DNA from: Candidatus Thermoplasmatota archaeon
Lineage (GTDB): Archaea > Thermoplasmatota > SW-10-69-26 > JACQPN01 > JAJPHT01
Assembly (NCBI GenBank): GCA_035540375.1
Contig: DATLGO010000004.1
Coordinates: 1-64,000 of the forward strand
DNA length: 64,000 bases
Direction of reading: 5' to 3'
The translations under genes and the position numbers were made by a program. How positions within the stretch are numbered: the stretch's first letter is position 1; the number at the start of each line of letters is the position of its first letter. The notes under the pieces were generated by a model. The model was given only the letters and a program-made list of their open reading frames with translations, made no database searches and had not been told where the DNA came from. Shown one piece after another: positions 46,503 through 54,698 of this stretch.

Positions 46503-47306
46503 TTGGATCGGGGACCACCATCAAGGCTCGAGCGCCGTCTCGTCGGGTTGTTTGCCAAGGCCGTCTTCGTCCGCGGCCGCCGCCGCACGCCGCCCGAGAA
46601 ACCGAAGCATCCGCCGAGCCAGGAGGTCGTCATCGAGGGAGACGTCGGACAACGGCTCGTCGCCCGCTGGTTCCCTGTGGAGCGGCCGCGCGGCGTCGTG
46701 GTCTTGGCGCACCCCGACACGAGGTGGGCGAAGGATTGGTTCGTCCAGCGCGGGTGGATCGACTTCATTCACGAGGCGGGGCTGGAGGCGCTCGCGTTCG
46801 ACTTCACCGGATACGGCGCGAGCGAAGGGCCGGCGACATATCCTCTCGATGACGTGTTGGCCGCCACGCGTTTCGCCCAAGCCGGGTCAGGCTTCCTGCC
46901 CGTCCATGTCGTTGGCGTCAGCTACGGCGCTTGCGCCGTTGCCAACGCCGCGCCCCGGCTTTCTGGCGTGAAGTCCATCGTGCTGGAGTCGCCGTTTCCA
47001 AATCTCAACATATGGTTTCGGGATAGACTTCGACGGCTTGCGATGGATGTCTTCGATCGTGCATTTCCCAAAACGTCGCGGTTCGCGCAAGCCGACGAGA
47101 ACATCGCGCACGCGCTTCCTGAACGCATCCTGTTCTGTCTCGCAGAGGAAGACGAGACAACGCCTCCTGCGCTCACGGAGGCCGTCGCACGTCGCGCGCC
47201 GCAAGAGCGCACAACGCTTCTACGGGTCCCTGGCGCAAGCCACCTCGAGCCCTTTACCACGAGCGAAGAATACCGCCAGGCGCTGCTGAAGACTTGGCTC
47301 GTGTAG
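46503..47306 (+). CDS. alpha/beta-fold hydrolase
   Basis: A 267-aa soluble hydrolase of the alpha/beta superfamily. The nucleophile elbow is GVSYGA with Ser at about residue 140; the acid is Asp at about 217 in CLAEEDETTPP and the base His at about 247 in PGASHLEPF, all in canonical order. The oxyanion-region strand VVVLAHPDTRWAKDW and FDFTGYGASEG match the family. The substrate is unknown; esterase, peptidase-like or lipase activities are all possible. TTG at 46503 is preferred to the GTG at 46476 because GGGAGGT lies 6 nt upstream of it. It lies 183 nt downstream of the regulator. Its DNA is less GC-biased at third codon positions than the neighbouring genes, hinting at a different history. 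Confidence 0.82.
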   Translation: MDRGPPSRLERRLVGLFAKAVFVRGRRRTPPEKPKHPPSQEVVIEGDVGQRLVARWFPVERPRGVVVLAHPDTRWAKDWFVQRGWIDFIHEAGLEALAFDFTGYGASEGPATYPLDDVLAATRFAQAGSGFLPVHVVGVSYGACAVANAAPRLSGVKSIVLESPFPNLNIWFRDRLRRLAMDVFDRAFPKTSRFAQADENIAHALPERILFCLAEEDETTPPALTEAVARRAPQERTTLLRVPGASHLEPFTTSEEYRQALLKTWLV

Positions 47307-47431
47307 CGCAGATCGCGCGCAGCACTGATGGGACCCAGCCTCCGAGGTTGGAATCGATAACGTCGCCGAACGTCAGGCGACGCCCACAGAGATGGGTCGT
47401 CCAGGATTTGGATCTGGCACGTGAACGTGCC

Positions 47432-47695
47432 TCAGCTTCGGGGCACGTCTTCCCGTGTAGGCGTCGTGTTGTTTCCGAGGAAACGCCACGGCTCCGGTGT
47501 TTCGTCGATCCACGCGCACGCGACCTTCACGTCGACAGGGTCGCCCTGAGCGATCTCCCGGCTGGCAAAGACGTAGGGGTCGGCAGCGGCCAGGTGCCCT
47601 GGCTTGATGAGGGGACGTGTACCGTGACTTTCGCGAGGCGTAGCGAAACCATTCGGCGTACAGCTCGCGCGAATAGCACAGTAATAGCAACTATA
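47432..47695 (-). pseudogene. possible remnant of a secreted-protein gene
   Basis: Within the 479-nt spacer at 47307-47785 one minus-strand frame reads like protein from about 47650 to its TGA at 47432: LIKPGHLAAADPYVFASREI, GDPVDVKVACAWIDETPEPW and FLGNNTTPTREDVPRS. The frame contains no ATG, GTG or TTG upstream, and a TATA-like CTCTATAG lies near 47692. A hairpin-forming palindrome (GGCACG-TGAA-CGTGCC, about 47416-47431) follows immediately after the stop. This looks like a gene that has lost its start or suffered a 5' frameshift. The rest of the spacer shows nothing I can assign. Confidence 0.3.
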
Positions 47696-47785
47696 GAGGT
47701 GTTCTACGGGGCGACTTGTCCAGCCGCTCTCTCGAACCTCAGCTTCGGTGGCGACTCATCGCGCATCCTCGTCGCGCCCCGGCTC

Positions 47786-48589
47786 TCAAATGAGTTCCTC
47801 GACGCGCTTTTCGAGCGCGGCAATTTTCACGTCGCGCTCTCTTATGAGCCGTTCGTAGTTGGCCCGGTCGAGTGTATCGCGCAGCGTGATGACGTAGCCG
47901 TCGCGCATGGGCAGGAGCGCGCCGCGCACGTCGTGGCGCGCGCCGTCGGCTCCCGTGAGCCGGGCTTCGAAGGTTCGGGACTCGCGTTTGCGGCGGGCCT
48001 GGGCGAGCACGAGGTCGAGGCTCGAGTTTCCGAGGCTCAGGGCCACGACTTCGGCGAGGTCCCGCCCGATCGCTTCCGCGTCCGATCGGGCGGTGAGGCT
48101 CCGGGCGGCCGGATTGAGGAAGGTGACGCGTCCATCCGCGTCGATGCCGATGACGGCTTCGTCGAGCGTGGCGAGGATGGCGCGGTGGCGCTCTTCGGCG
48201 CGTGCGAGGGCGACTTCCGCGTGGTGAATGTTGCGGGCGATTTCGAGCGTCGTCTTGAGATCGACTTCCTCGAAGGGCTTGAGGACGTATCCGTAGGGGC
48301 GAGCGAGCTTGGCTCGTTCGAGCGTGGCCGCGTCCGAGTGGGCGGTCAGGAAGACGACGGGGACGTCGTGGCCTCGATGGATCTCTCCCGCGGCTTCGAT
48401 GCCGTCCATGGGGCCCTTGAGTCGGATGTCCATCAAGATGACGTCCGGCTTGTTCTCGGTCGCGGCCGCGATGGCGTCGGGGCCCGTGTCGACGATTCCG
48501 GTCACCTCGTAACCGATCCGCGTCAGGGTGTGGGCGAGGTCCTGCGCGATGAGCCCCTCGTCCTCGACGACGAGCACGCGGGGCTTCAT
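47786..48589 (-). CDS. response regulator with REC and PAS domains
   Basis: A 267-aa cytosolic signalling protein. The N-terminal receiver domain (1-120) has the acidic pocket in VVEDEG, the phospho-acceptor Asp54 in LMDIRL, Thr in FLTAHSD and Lys104 in YVLKPFEE. A PAS domain follows (about 130-235: ATLDEAVIGIDADGRVTFLN), then a short coiled-coil-like tail (ERDVKIAALEKRVEELI). No DNA-binding or enzymatic output domain is present, so it probably signals by protein contacts. ATG at 48589 gives the best spacing to GAGG (7 nt); a GTG one codon earlier is the alternative. It overlaps the stop of the kinase gene (TGATG), so the two are translationally coupled and almost surely partners. Confidence 0.88.
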   Translation of the reverse strand: MKPRVLVVEDEGLIAQDLAHTLTRIGYEVTGIVDTGPDAIAAATENKPDVILMDIRLKGPMDGIEAAGEIHRGHDVPVVFLTAHSDAATLERAKLARPYGYVLKPFEEVDLKTTLEIARNIHHAEVALARAEERHRAILATLDEAVIGIDADGRVTFLNPAARSLTARSDAEAIGRDLAEVVALSLGNSSLDLVLAQARRKRESRTFEARLTGADGARHDVRGALLPMRDGYVITLRDTLDRANYERLIRERDVKIAALEKRVEELI

Positions 48590-49971
48590 CACGATTCCTC
48601 CGCTGACGGGGCGGGCATGCGGAGGACGAACCGCGTAGGGTCCCTGGGGCGGATGTCGAGCGTCGCGTCCAATTGGCGGGCGAGCGTGGCCACGACGCGC
48701 AAGCCCAGGGTCGTCGTGTGTTCGACGTCCAACCCCACCGGGAGCCCGACCCCGTCGTCCTCGACCGTGAGGAGGAGGGCGCCGGTGTCGTCGGGACCGA
48801 ACCGAACGAGCACGTGGCCGCGGCGGTTGCCCGGGAAGGCGTGCTTGATGGCGTTGCTGACGAGTTCGTTGACGACGAGCCCGAGGCTCATCGCGGTGTC
48901 GACCACGATGGGCTCGCCGGAGGCTTCGATCGTCACGTGCACTTTCCGGTCGCCGACTCCATAGGCCCGCAGGAGCTCCGAGGCGAGTTCCTCGATGTAG
49001 GGGCCGAAGGCGATGCGCGCGAACTCCTTCGAGCGGTAGAGCGTCTCGTGGACGAGCGCCATCGATTTCACGCGGTTCCGGCTTTCGGCGAAGGCGGCGC
49101 GAGCGGCGGGTTCGTCGATGGTGCCGCTCTGGAGATTGATGAGGCTCGCGATGACCTGCAGGTTGTTCTTGACCCGGTGGTGGATCTCGCTCAGGAGGAC
49201 TTCCTTCTCGCGGACGCTTTCCTTCAATCGCTCTTCCGCCCGCTTGCGTTCGGTGATGTCGCGGATCGCGCTGCTCACGAGCATGCCTTCCTCCGTCTCG
49301 AGGGGGCTGAGGCTGATCTCCACGGGGAACTCGGTTCCGTCCTTGCGCAGACCATGAAGTTCGAGCCCCGCGCCCATCTCGCGCACCCGCGGGTCCGAGA
49401 AGAATCCGTCCCGATGGGGGGGATGACGCGCCTTGAAACGATCGGGGATGAGGATCTCCACGGTCTTGCCGAGGATCTCTTCGCGCCCGTATCCGAAAAG
49501 GCGCTCGGTCTGCGTGTTCACGAGCACGATCTCGCCGGCCTTGTTGACGATCACGACGGCGTCGGGCGCGGCCTCGAGAAGTCCGCGGAACTTCGCCTCG
49601 GCTTGTTTCCGGTCCGACGTGTCGCGGATGGCGGCAAGCGTGACGGTGCGACCCCGGATGTGCAACGGGCTGAGGCTGATCTCGACGGGAAATTCCGTGC
49701 CGTCGCCGCGCAAAGCGCGCAGATCCATGCCGCGTCCCATGGATCGCGCCTGCGGCAGCGTCGAGAAGGCGGCGCGATGGGCCCCGTGCCGGGCGCGCAG
49801 CCTGGCGGGGACGAGGCTTTCGACCGGGCTGCCCACGAGATCGTCGCTTTGGAACAGCCGCGTGGCCTGCCGATTGGCCTTTTCGATGACACCTCCGCCG
49901 TTGACGACGATCATCGCGTCGGGCGCGGCTTCGAGGAAGGCCTCGAAATCAGGACCCAGGTCGGAAGGCAT
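48589..49971 (-). CDS. soluble PAS-PAS sensor histidine kinase (HisKA_2 type)
   Basis: A 460-aa kinase with no transmembrane segment, so the input is probably cytosolic. PAS1 (about 8-125, [21 protein letters not shown]) and PAS2 (about 130-250, [21 protein letters not shown]) both end in a [14 protein letters not shown] block, so they look like a recent tandem duplication. The dimerisation/phosphoacceptor region has [21 protein letters not shown] (around residue 262-282), the HisKA_2 signature, followed by a HATPase domain with [13 protein letters not shown] (N box) and VEDDGVGLP (G1 box). ATG at 49971 lies about 30 nt from a TATA-like box; the open frame further upstream is not protein-like. 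Its likely partner is the overlapping response regulator. The ligand or cofactor of the PAS domains is unknown. Confidence 0.9.
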   Translation of the reverse strand: MPSDLGPDFEAFLEAAPDAMIVVNGGGVIEKANRQATRLFQSDDLVGSPVESLVPARLRARHGAHRAAFSTLPQARSMGRGMDLRALRGDGTEFPVEISLSPLHIRGRTVTLAAIRDTSDRKQAEAKFRGLLEAAPDAVVIVNKAGEIVLVNTQTERLFGYGREEILGKTVEILIPDRFKARHPPHRDGFFSDPRVREMGAGLELHGLRKDGTEFPVEISLSPLETEEGMLVSSAIRDITERKRAEERLKESVREKEVLLSEIHHRVKNNLQVIASLINLQSGTIDEPAARAAFAESRNRVKSMALVHETLYRSKEFARIAFGPYIEELASELLRAYGVGDRKVHVTIEASGEPIVVDTAMSLGLVVNELVSNAIKHAFPGNRRGHVLVRFGPDDTGALLLTVEDDGVGLPVGLDVEHTTTLGLRVVATLARQLDATLDIRPRDPTRFVLRMPAPSAEES

Positions 49972-49997
49972 CCGTACCCCTTTCAACCTGGTGTACT

Positions 49998-50005
49998 TGA
50001 TAAGT
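49998..50005 (-). promoter_or_regulatory. TATA-like box for the kinase-response regulator pair
   Basis: ACTTATCA on the minus strand, centred about 30 nt before the kinase ATG, predicting a leaderless mRNA. The 11-mer CTTGATAAGTG around it also occurs at 45411-45421, in the divergent spacer of the flavoprotein and regulator. Nothing else is recognisable in the 299-nt spacer 49972-50270. Confidence 0.5.
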
Positions 50006-50270
50006 GCTTTGCGGAAGCGGCCCGAAAAGCTCTTGGGCGGCCGGGCTCGAAATGGGGGGAGCGTGCGCGGAATCGTCGCCGACGCGAAAGCCGCGCCCGG
50101 TGCGGGCCGCGATCCGGTCGACGGGCCCGTCCGCGCGCTTGCCGTGGCCGGGCCCGGAGCTTCCTCGGCTGCGTGTGTGAGACCGGTTTCGTCGTGCGCG
50201 GTCGCGCTCGCCGCATGTGGTTCTCGCGAAAGTGTCCCGTAACGTTGGGCCGGCCGGACTCGCAACCGGA

Positions 50271-51041
50271 TCACACGAGGCTCAGCCGGGTCGCGTGCTC
50301 GGTCCCGTCGCCGACCTCGACGCGCAGGCGCCACGTGCCCGCCGTGAGGCTGCGCGTGTCGAGCTCATGGTGCCAGTGGTGACCGATCCACCGCATCGCG
50401 GACCCGGGGTGCGACGTCGAGGGCGCGGCCTGCTCGAGCGCGGGAAGCCCGCCATCGAGCTTCGACAGGAACAGCCTGGGCGCGACGGCGGGCGCGACGC
50501 CGTCGCAGAGGACCCGGAGCCGCACCGGGATCGTGGAGCCGAGCTCAAAGCGGTGCGAGCCGTCGAGCCGCGCATGGCCGGGGGCCGCGATCGGCGGGAG
50601 CGGCGCCGAGACCTCGCATGGGGCCGAGGCGATCGCCGACCCGCAGTCCACCGAGAAGGGCGCGCTCGTGATCGTCCAGATCTCGGGATTCTCGTACGCC
50701 GTGACGACGCGCAGCCCGGCGTGGCTCGAAGCGAGCGTGACGGGGCCCGCGAGGACCGCATACGTGCCGTACCCTTCCGGCGTGCCGACGAAGGGAACGG
50801 AGGCGAGGACGAGGTCCGGGGAGGCCTCTTCGTAGACGAGTAGGCGCCCCGTTTCCGCGAGGAGGCCTTCGCCGCGGATCCAGAACGCGCACGAAGGGAC
50901 CGCAGTCGAGGCCGGGGCCTCGGGGGTTTCGTGAACGGTCAGGGACACGAGCACGTCCGCCCCCGCGGTGGGCGTGAGCGCGACGGCGACGACGAGGAAG
51001 GCGAGCACAGCGGGGAGCATCCGGGATCGAGCGAGGGCCAT
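50271..51041 (-). CDS. secreted protein with C-terminal PxKF-like domain
   Basis: A 256-aa exported protein. ATG at 51041 begins a signal peptide ([21 protein letters not shown]) and lies about 29 nt from a TATA-like box; the frame stays open further upstream but without a plausible N-terminus. The first half is beta-rich with two cysteines (about residues 50-145). The C-terminal 110 residues match the PxKF-type domain: [17 protein letters not shown], then a short linker and [21 protein letters not shown]. The same domain ends the 1,043-aa protein at 60701-63832 (QMPVKFCLAG ... DLAKGTWRLRLDLGDG). PxKF domains are beta modules of extracellular proteins; their ligand is not established. It is divergent from family copy 3. 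Confidence 0.75.
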   Translation of the reverse strand: MALARSRMLPAVLAFLVVAVALTPTAGADVLVSLTVHETPEAPASTAVPSCAFWIRGEGLLAETGRLLVYEEASPDLVLASVPFVGTPEGYGTYAVLAGPVTLASSHAGLRVVTAYENPEIWTITSAPFSVDCGSAIASAPCEVSAPLPPIAAPGHARLDGSHRFELGSTIPVRLRVLCDGVAPAVAPRLFLSKLDGGLPALEQAAPSTSHPGSAMRWIGHHWHHELDTRSLTAGTWRLRVEVGDGTEHATRLSLV

Positions 51042-51427
51042 GCGGTCGATTGCGGGCGCGCGCGCGAAATAGAGCGTGGTACGCAAAGCGTTGCGACGGA
51101 CGCGATGCAGCAAGATCGGCGGGCATTCGGTCCCTTCCGCGACCGTGCGCGGGGAGACCGGCTCGGCGACCGATCGTCGTTCCTCGTCGCCGCTCGGCCG
51201 CGCCGCGTCGGACACCGAGAGCGACCGACGGCTCGCGCGTCAGATCCGTCGAGAATCATGCCGCGCAAGCGAGGCCGGGTGCCGGTCGCACGAGCCGGTT
51301 CAGGGGACGTGGAGCGGTCCACACAATCGCGCGCGCGAGGCCCCGCGCGGGCGAATGCATCGTCGAACGATAGCGGAACCGCGATTTTATGGCGCGCCGA
51401 CACGCTGCTCGATCGGGAGGCCCAACG
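51042..51427. promoter_or_regulatory. 386-nt divergent spacer with two TATA-like boxes
   Basis: CTCTATTTC at 51066-51074 (minus) lies about 29 nt before the PxKF-protein ATG. ATTTTATG at 51384-51391 (plus) lies upstream of the TTG of family copy 3 and predicts a short leader carrying GGGAGG at 51415-51420. Between about 51080 and 51380 I see no protein-like frame or RNA gene. Confidence 0.5.
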
Positions 51428-53182
51428 TTGCGCCGCGTCGTCATCTCGAGCGTTCTCGCGATCGCCCTTCTCGTTCCAGCCCTCGCCGCCGCCTACGACG
51501 GCGACGTGAGGTTCGAGGCCGAGGAGCACGACCGACTGCGCCTCGACGGGAAGGGCCAAAACAATCGCGTGGTTGAGGCCATCGCGGATCGCGGCGCGAC
51601 GCCCGGCGGCATCCTCCTTCTCGATGACTTCTGGGACACGACGGGAACGGCGCACACGGTGGACATGAAGGCCGTCCCGGGTTTCGTCCTCTCGGGCGCC
51701 GACGAGAATTATCAGCCCGGGATCACGACCCGCGGCGACCTCGAGCGGACCTCCGGCGGCATGCTTCCGAAGGCGATCCTTCCCGGCACGGGGATGTTCA
51801 ACGCCTGGTACGGTCGCTGGGAGGACAAGAACGGGGACGGCATCATCGACGACACCTACGAGGACCGCTCCCCGTTCGACGAATGGTTCCCGATCGAGAG
51901 AGCGAACCTCTACTCGTACGTCGTGCCCGGCGCGCACCCGAACCTCTACAGTTCCACGCGGCCCTCGGAAGACGGGCCCGATTTCACGTATGTCTATCGC
52001 GGCACCCCTCAGATGTACCGCTCCGCGAGTCACCTCGCGTTCGACCGCATCGTCTTCCTGGATGGATCGCTGTTCACGCACTACGTTGTGGATACGGTCG
52101 TGAATCCGCTTCTGGTTCCTTCGCCCGGCAAGCCCTTCACGCCCCAGGCGGATTCGCTCGTCGACATCGACGAGTACCCGGTGGTCGCGCCGGGCCCCGT
52201 GGCGCAGCTCTACAAACCTTTCGGGGATGCGATCGTCGCCCCGCTCGGTTCGCCGTCGTTTGCGACCTGCCCCGGGTCGTGCGAATACCCGCCCTTCGCC
52301 TTCCCCGCGCCGCTCGATGGGCCCGCCGCTCTCGTGCAGGGGCGCCTCTACGCGCCCTACGAGCAGGAGTCGCGCGCCGCGTCGGACTCCTCGGCCGCGG
52401 GCCGCCTCCTGGAATTCCAGACCGATTACCTCGGATGGGTCGACCTCATCCCCGACTACGCGGGCCCGGACCCCCTCGGGTATCTGCCGGTGCACCACGG
52501 CCCCGTCCCGGGCCGGTCGGCGGACGGGCGGCCCGCGATGATTCCAGGCCACCTCGGTTTCACGCTGAGGAGCGGCCTGTGGAAGGACCTCAACGAGGAC
52601 GGTTGGATCGGCGCGGCCGGACCCGACCCGCACCTCGGCGGCAACCGCCCCATCGCGGACGCCTACTTGGACGCGAAGGGGGAATACATTGCGGACTGGC
52701 TCGTGAACGCAGCCAACACGCGGCTCATCGGATTGCGCTACCTCACGGTCACGCTGACGCCGACGCCGGACTGGGGCCCGGCGGGCGCCTTCGTCATGAT
52801 GAACACGTACACGCCGGCCGTCGACGGACAGAGCGTCCTCGTGTGCGGCCTGCAGAACGTCGCGCCCATCGTGTTCAACGGCGCCCCCGACCCGTCGAAG
52901 GCGCAATGCGCGGTCGACTACGGAACCGCGAGCGTGAACGATCCGAACGCTCGCCTCCGGCGCGTCACGGGCAACGAGCCCGTCACGCTTTCGCTGCACT
53001 CGAAAACGCTCGACCCGGGCTTCTATCAGGCTCTGCAATATCTCTACCTGCCGCAGGGCACGCTCGGTTTCAGCGTCCGCGCGTGCACGGAGGAGGCGTT
53101 CGTGAAATACAACTCGGGCGGCCTCGACGTGAACGACCGGGTGTGGGACTGCGACACCCTCGCGCCGCTCGCGGTCGGCTGA
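51428..53182 (+). CDS. secreted protein of a three-copy paralogous family, copy 3
   Basis: A 584-aa exported protein, the most diverged member of the family found in tandem at 39581-43025. Shared elements are YGRWEDKNGDGIID, VFLDGSLFTHYVVDTV, DLNEDGWIGAAGPDPHLGGNRP, LTVTLTPTPDWGPAGAF and the C-terminal ACTEEAFVKY...VWDCDTLAPL. Both EF-hand-like loops (DKNGDGIID and DLNEDGWIG) fit the DxNxDGxxx pattern better here than in the other copies. TTG at 51428 is chosen: GGGAGG lies 7 nt upstream and a signal peptide follows (VVISSVLAIALLVPALAAA, then YDGDVRFEAEE). The ATG at 51389 overlaps the TATA-like box and would put 13 extra residues before the signal. No membrane anchor. Function unknown. Confidence 0.8.
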   Translation: MRRVVISSVLAIALLVPALAAAYDGDVRFEAEEHDRLRLDGKGQNNRVVEAIADRGATPGGILLLDDFWDTTGTAHTVDMKAVPGFVLSGADENYQPGITTRGDLERTSGGMLPKAILPGTGMFNAWYGRWEDKNGDGIIDDTYEDRSPFDEWFPIERANLYSYVVPGAHPNLYSSTRPSEDGPDFTYVYRGTPQMYRSASHLAFDRIVFLDGSLFTHYVVDTVVNPLLVPSPGKPFTPQADSLVDIDEYPVVAPGPVAQLYKPFGDAIVAPLGSPSFATCPGSCEYPPFAFPAPLDGPAALVQGRLYAPYEQESRAASDSSAAGRLLEFQTDYLGWVDLIPDYAGPDPLGYLPVHHGPVPGRSADGRPAMIPGHLGFTLRSGLWKDLNEDGWIGAAGPDPHLGGNRPIADAYLDAKGEYIADWLVNAANTRLIGLRYLTVTLTPTPDWGPAGAFVMMNTYTPAVDGQSVLVCGLQNVAPIVFNGAPDPSKAQCAVDYGTASVNDPNARLRRVTGNEPVTLSLHSKTLDPGFYQALQYLYLPQGTLGFSVRACTEEAFVKYNSGGLDVNDRVWDCDTLAPLAVG

Positions 53183-53253
53183 TTCCAGCGCCCGGCCCGC
53201 CGCGCGCGATCCACAAGAGCGAGCGCGCGGGGTGCAGGCCCCGATCGACTGTT

Positions 53254-53727
53254 CCCGATCCGGGGGGCGAACGCGCGAAGGCGGACCGCGATTTCTACGA
53301 GGTTGTCACGCACGCGCCCGAGGGGCCCTTCGCCGACGTGCTCGCGAGCGTCGGGTGGACCGTGGCCGTCGGCCCGGTCGAGGTGGCCGTCACGCGGACG
53401 CCTGCCGGCACGGGCGAGGCTTCGGGAAGCGCCGCTGACGGCGCGTCCGTCGCCTACGCGCTCGAGGCGAACGCGCTCGCGCCGAGCGCGCTCAAGGGGC
53501 TGCCGCGGTTCTGGCACGTGACGCCCGGCGGGACCGCGCACGTGGATTACAGCGTCGACGCCGCGGTGCTCGCGGGCGAGGCCGTCTGCGATCTGAAGGC
53601 GGGCTCCATGGCCGCAAGCGCCGTCGGCGGCGCGTGCGGCACGGGCGACGCGACGGTGGGCCTCATCGTTCCGTCGACAGCCTGGAAGGCGCAACGATAT
53701 TACTTCCCGGGAATCCATGCGGCTTGA
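53254..53727 (+). pseudogene. possible C-terminal remnant of a secreted-protein gene
   Basis: After copy 3 ends, a different plus-strand frame reads like normal protein to its TGA at 53727: RDFYEVVTHAPEGPFADVLA, GWTVAVGPVEVAVTRT, LPRFWHVTPGGTAHVDYSVD, two cysteines, and AWKAQRYYFPGIHAA at the end. No ribosome binding site or signal peptide precedes it; the only in-frame start is GTG at 53338, with no support. It is best read as the 3' part of a broken gene, though a small gene beginning at 53338 cannot be excluded. Family not recognised. Confidence 0.35.
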
Positions 53728-53745
53728 TCCGGGAGATCCTCGCGC

Positions 53746-54546
53746 TCACACGCGCACGAACGGCACCGCGAACTCCGCAACGACCGGAAAATGGTCGCTC
53801 GGGAACGTCTCCGCGGGCGTCTCGCGGATCACGCGGTATGCGAGCGTGCGCACCGCGGGTCGCACGAGGACCCAGTCGACGCGGATGAACGCGTGCTCCT
53901 TGAAGTGGTGGAACGTGCCCGCGTACCACGGGTCGCGCTCCTCTGCGAGCCGGAGCGCGTCCGTGAAGCGCGGCTCCTCGCCCGTGAGGATGCGATGGGG
54001 CTTCGCCCAGGCGGGGCTGTTGAAGTCGCCCGCGAGGATCGTGGGCTCGCCCGGCGTGGCGTCGCCGAGGCGCTCGTGCAGGAGGCGCGCCGTTTTCGTG
54101 CGCGACGTCGGCACGAGGTGGTCGAGGTGCACGTTGGCGATGCGGAAGCGCGCGCCCGTCGCGCGATCCTCGAGGCGCGCCCACGTCACGATGCGGGGCA
54201 CGTCGTTGCCCCACGTGAGCGTGCTCGGATCGTCCGGCGTCACGCCGAGCCAGAACTGGCCGTGAGCCTCGAGCGAAAACCGGCGCGTGTCGAACGCGAC
54301 GGGACACCCTTCGCCGTCAAATCCGCCTTGCCGGTCGCGGCCCACGATCCAATGATCCGGTAGGTTCTCGACGAGGTCGCTCGTCTGGCCAGGCGTCGCC
54401 TCCTGAAGGCAGAGGATGTCGGGGGCGACGGCGTCGACCGCGAGGCGCGCCATCTCGCGACGCTCTTCCCACGGATGCTCGATCGCCTCCTCGCAAGGCG
54501 TGTCGTGGAGGATGTTCCAGGTCATGAGGCGAAGTCGCGCGCCCAC
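53746..54546 (-). CDS. endonuclease/exonuclease/phosphatase (EEP) family hydrolase
   Basis: About 266 aa, of the DNase I/exonuclease III-like metal-dependent phosphohydrolase fold. Motifs in order: MTWNILHD (strand 1 Asn), DILCLQEATPG (metal-binding Glu), IANVHLDHL, LAGDFNSPAW (Asp/Asn pair) and the C-terminal SDHFPVVAEF (catalytic His). No signal peptide or membrane segment is seen, so it probably acts in the cytosol on nucleic acid, nucleotide or phospholipid phosphodiesters; the substrate is not determined by these motifs. GTG at 54546 is preferred because it keeps the complete first strand (ARLRLMTWNIL); the ATG at 54525 and a TTG at 54633 are alternatives. A TATA-like patch near 54640 fits either downstream start. 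Confidence 0.82.
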   Translation of the reverse strand: MGARLRLMTWNILHDTPCEEAIEHPWEERREMARLAVDAVAPDILCLQEATPGQTSDLVENLPDHWIVGRDRQGGFDGEGCPVAFDTRRFSLEAHGQFWLGVTPDDPSTLTWGNDVPRIVTWARLEDRATGARFRIANVHLDHLVPTSRTKTARLLHERLGDATPGEPTILAGDFNSPAWAKPHRILTGEEPRFTDALRLAEERDPWYAGTFHHFKEHAFIRVDWVLVRPAVRTLAYRVIRETPAETFPSDHFPVVAEFAVPFVRV

Positions 54547-54698
54547 GCTCGTTCGAGGCCGGACAACCGCATGGGGGTTCTGGTCGTCTCGCCGGTCGCG
54601 AGCGCCGTCGAGTCCCCGCGGGGCGTCGGCCAAGCCATTTCTATACGGAAGGGGAGATCACCGCGCGGGAACCTCCCCGCGCGGCGGACGTTCGTCGT

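Noticed and set aside
50939-53038. A 699-codon minus-strand frame opposite family copy 3
   Set aside because: Val/Arg/Asp-rich antisense shadow; the plus-strand gene has a signal peptide, a ribosome binding site and clear paralogues.
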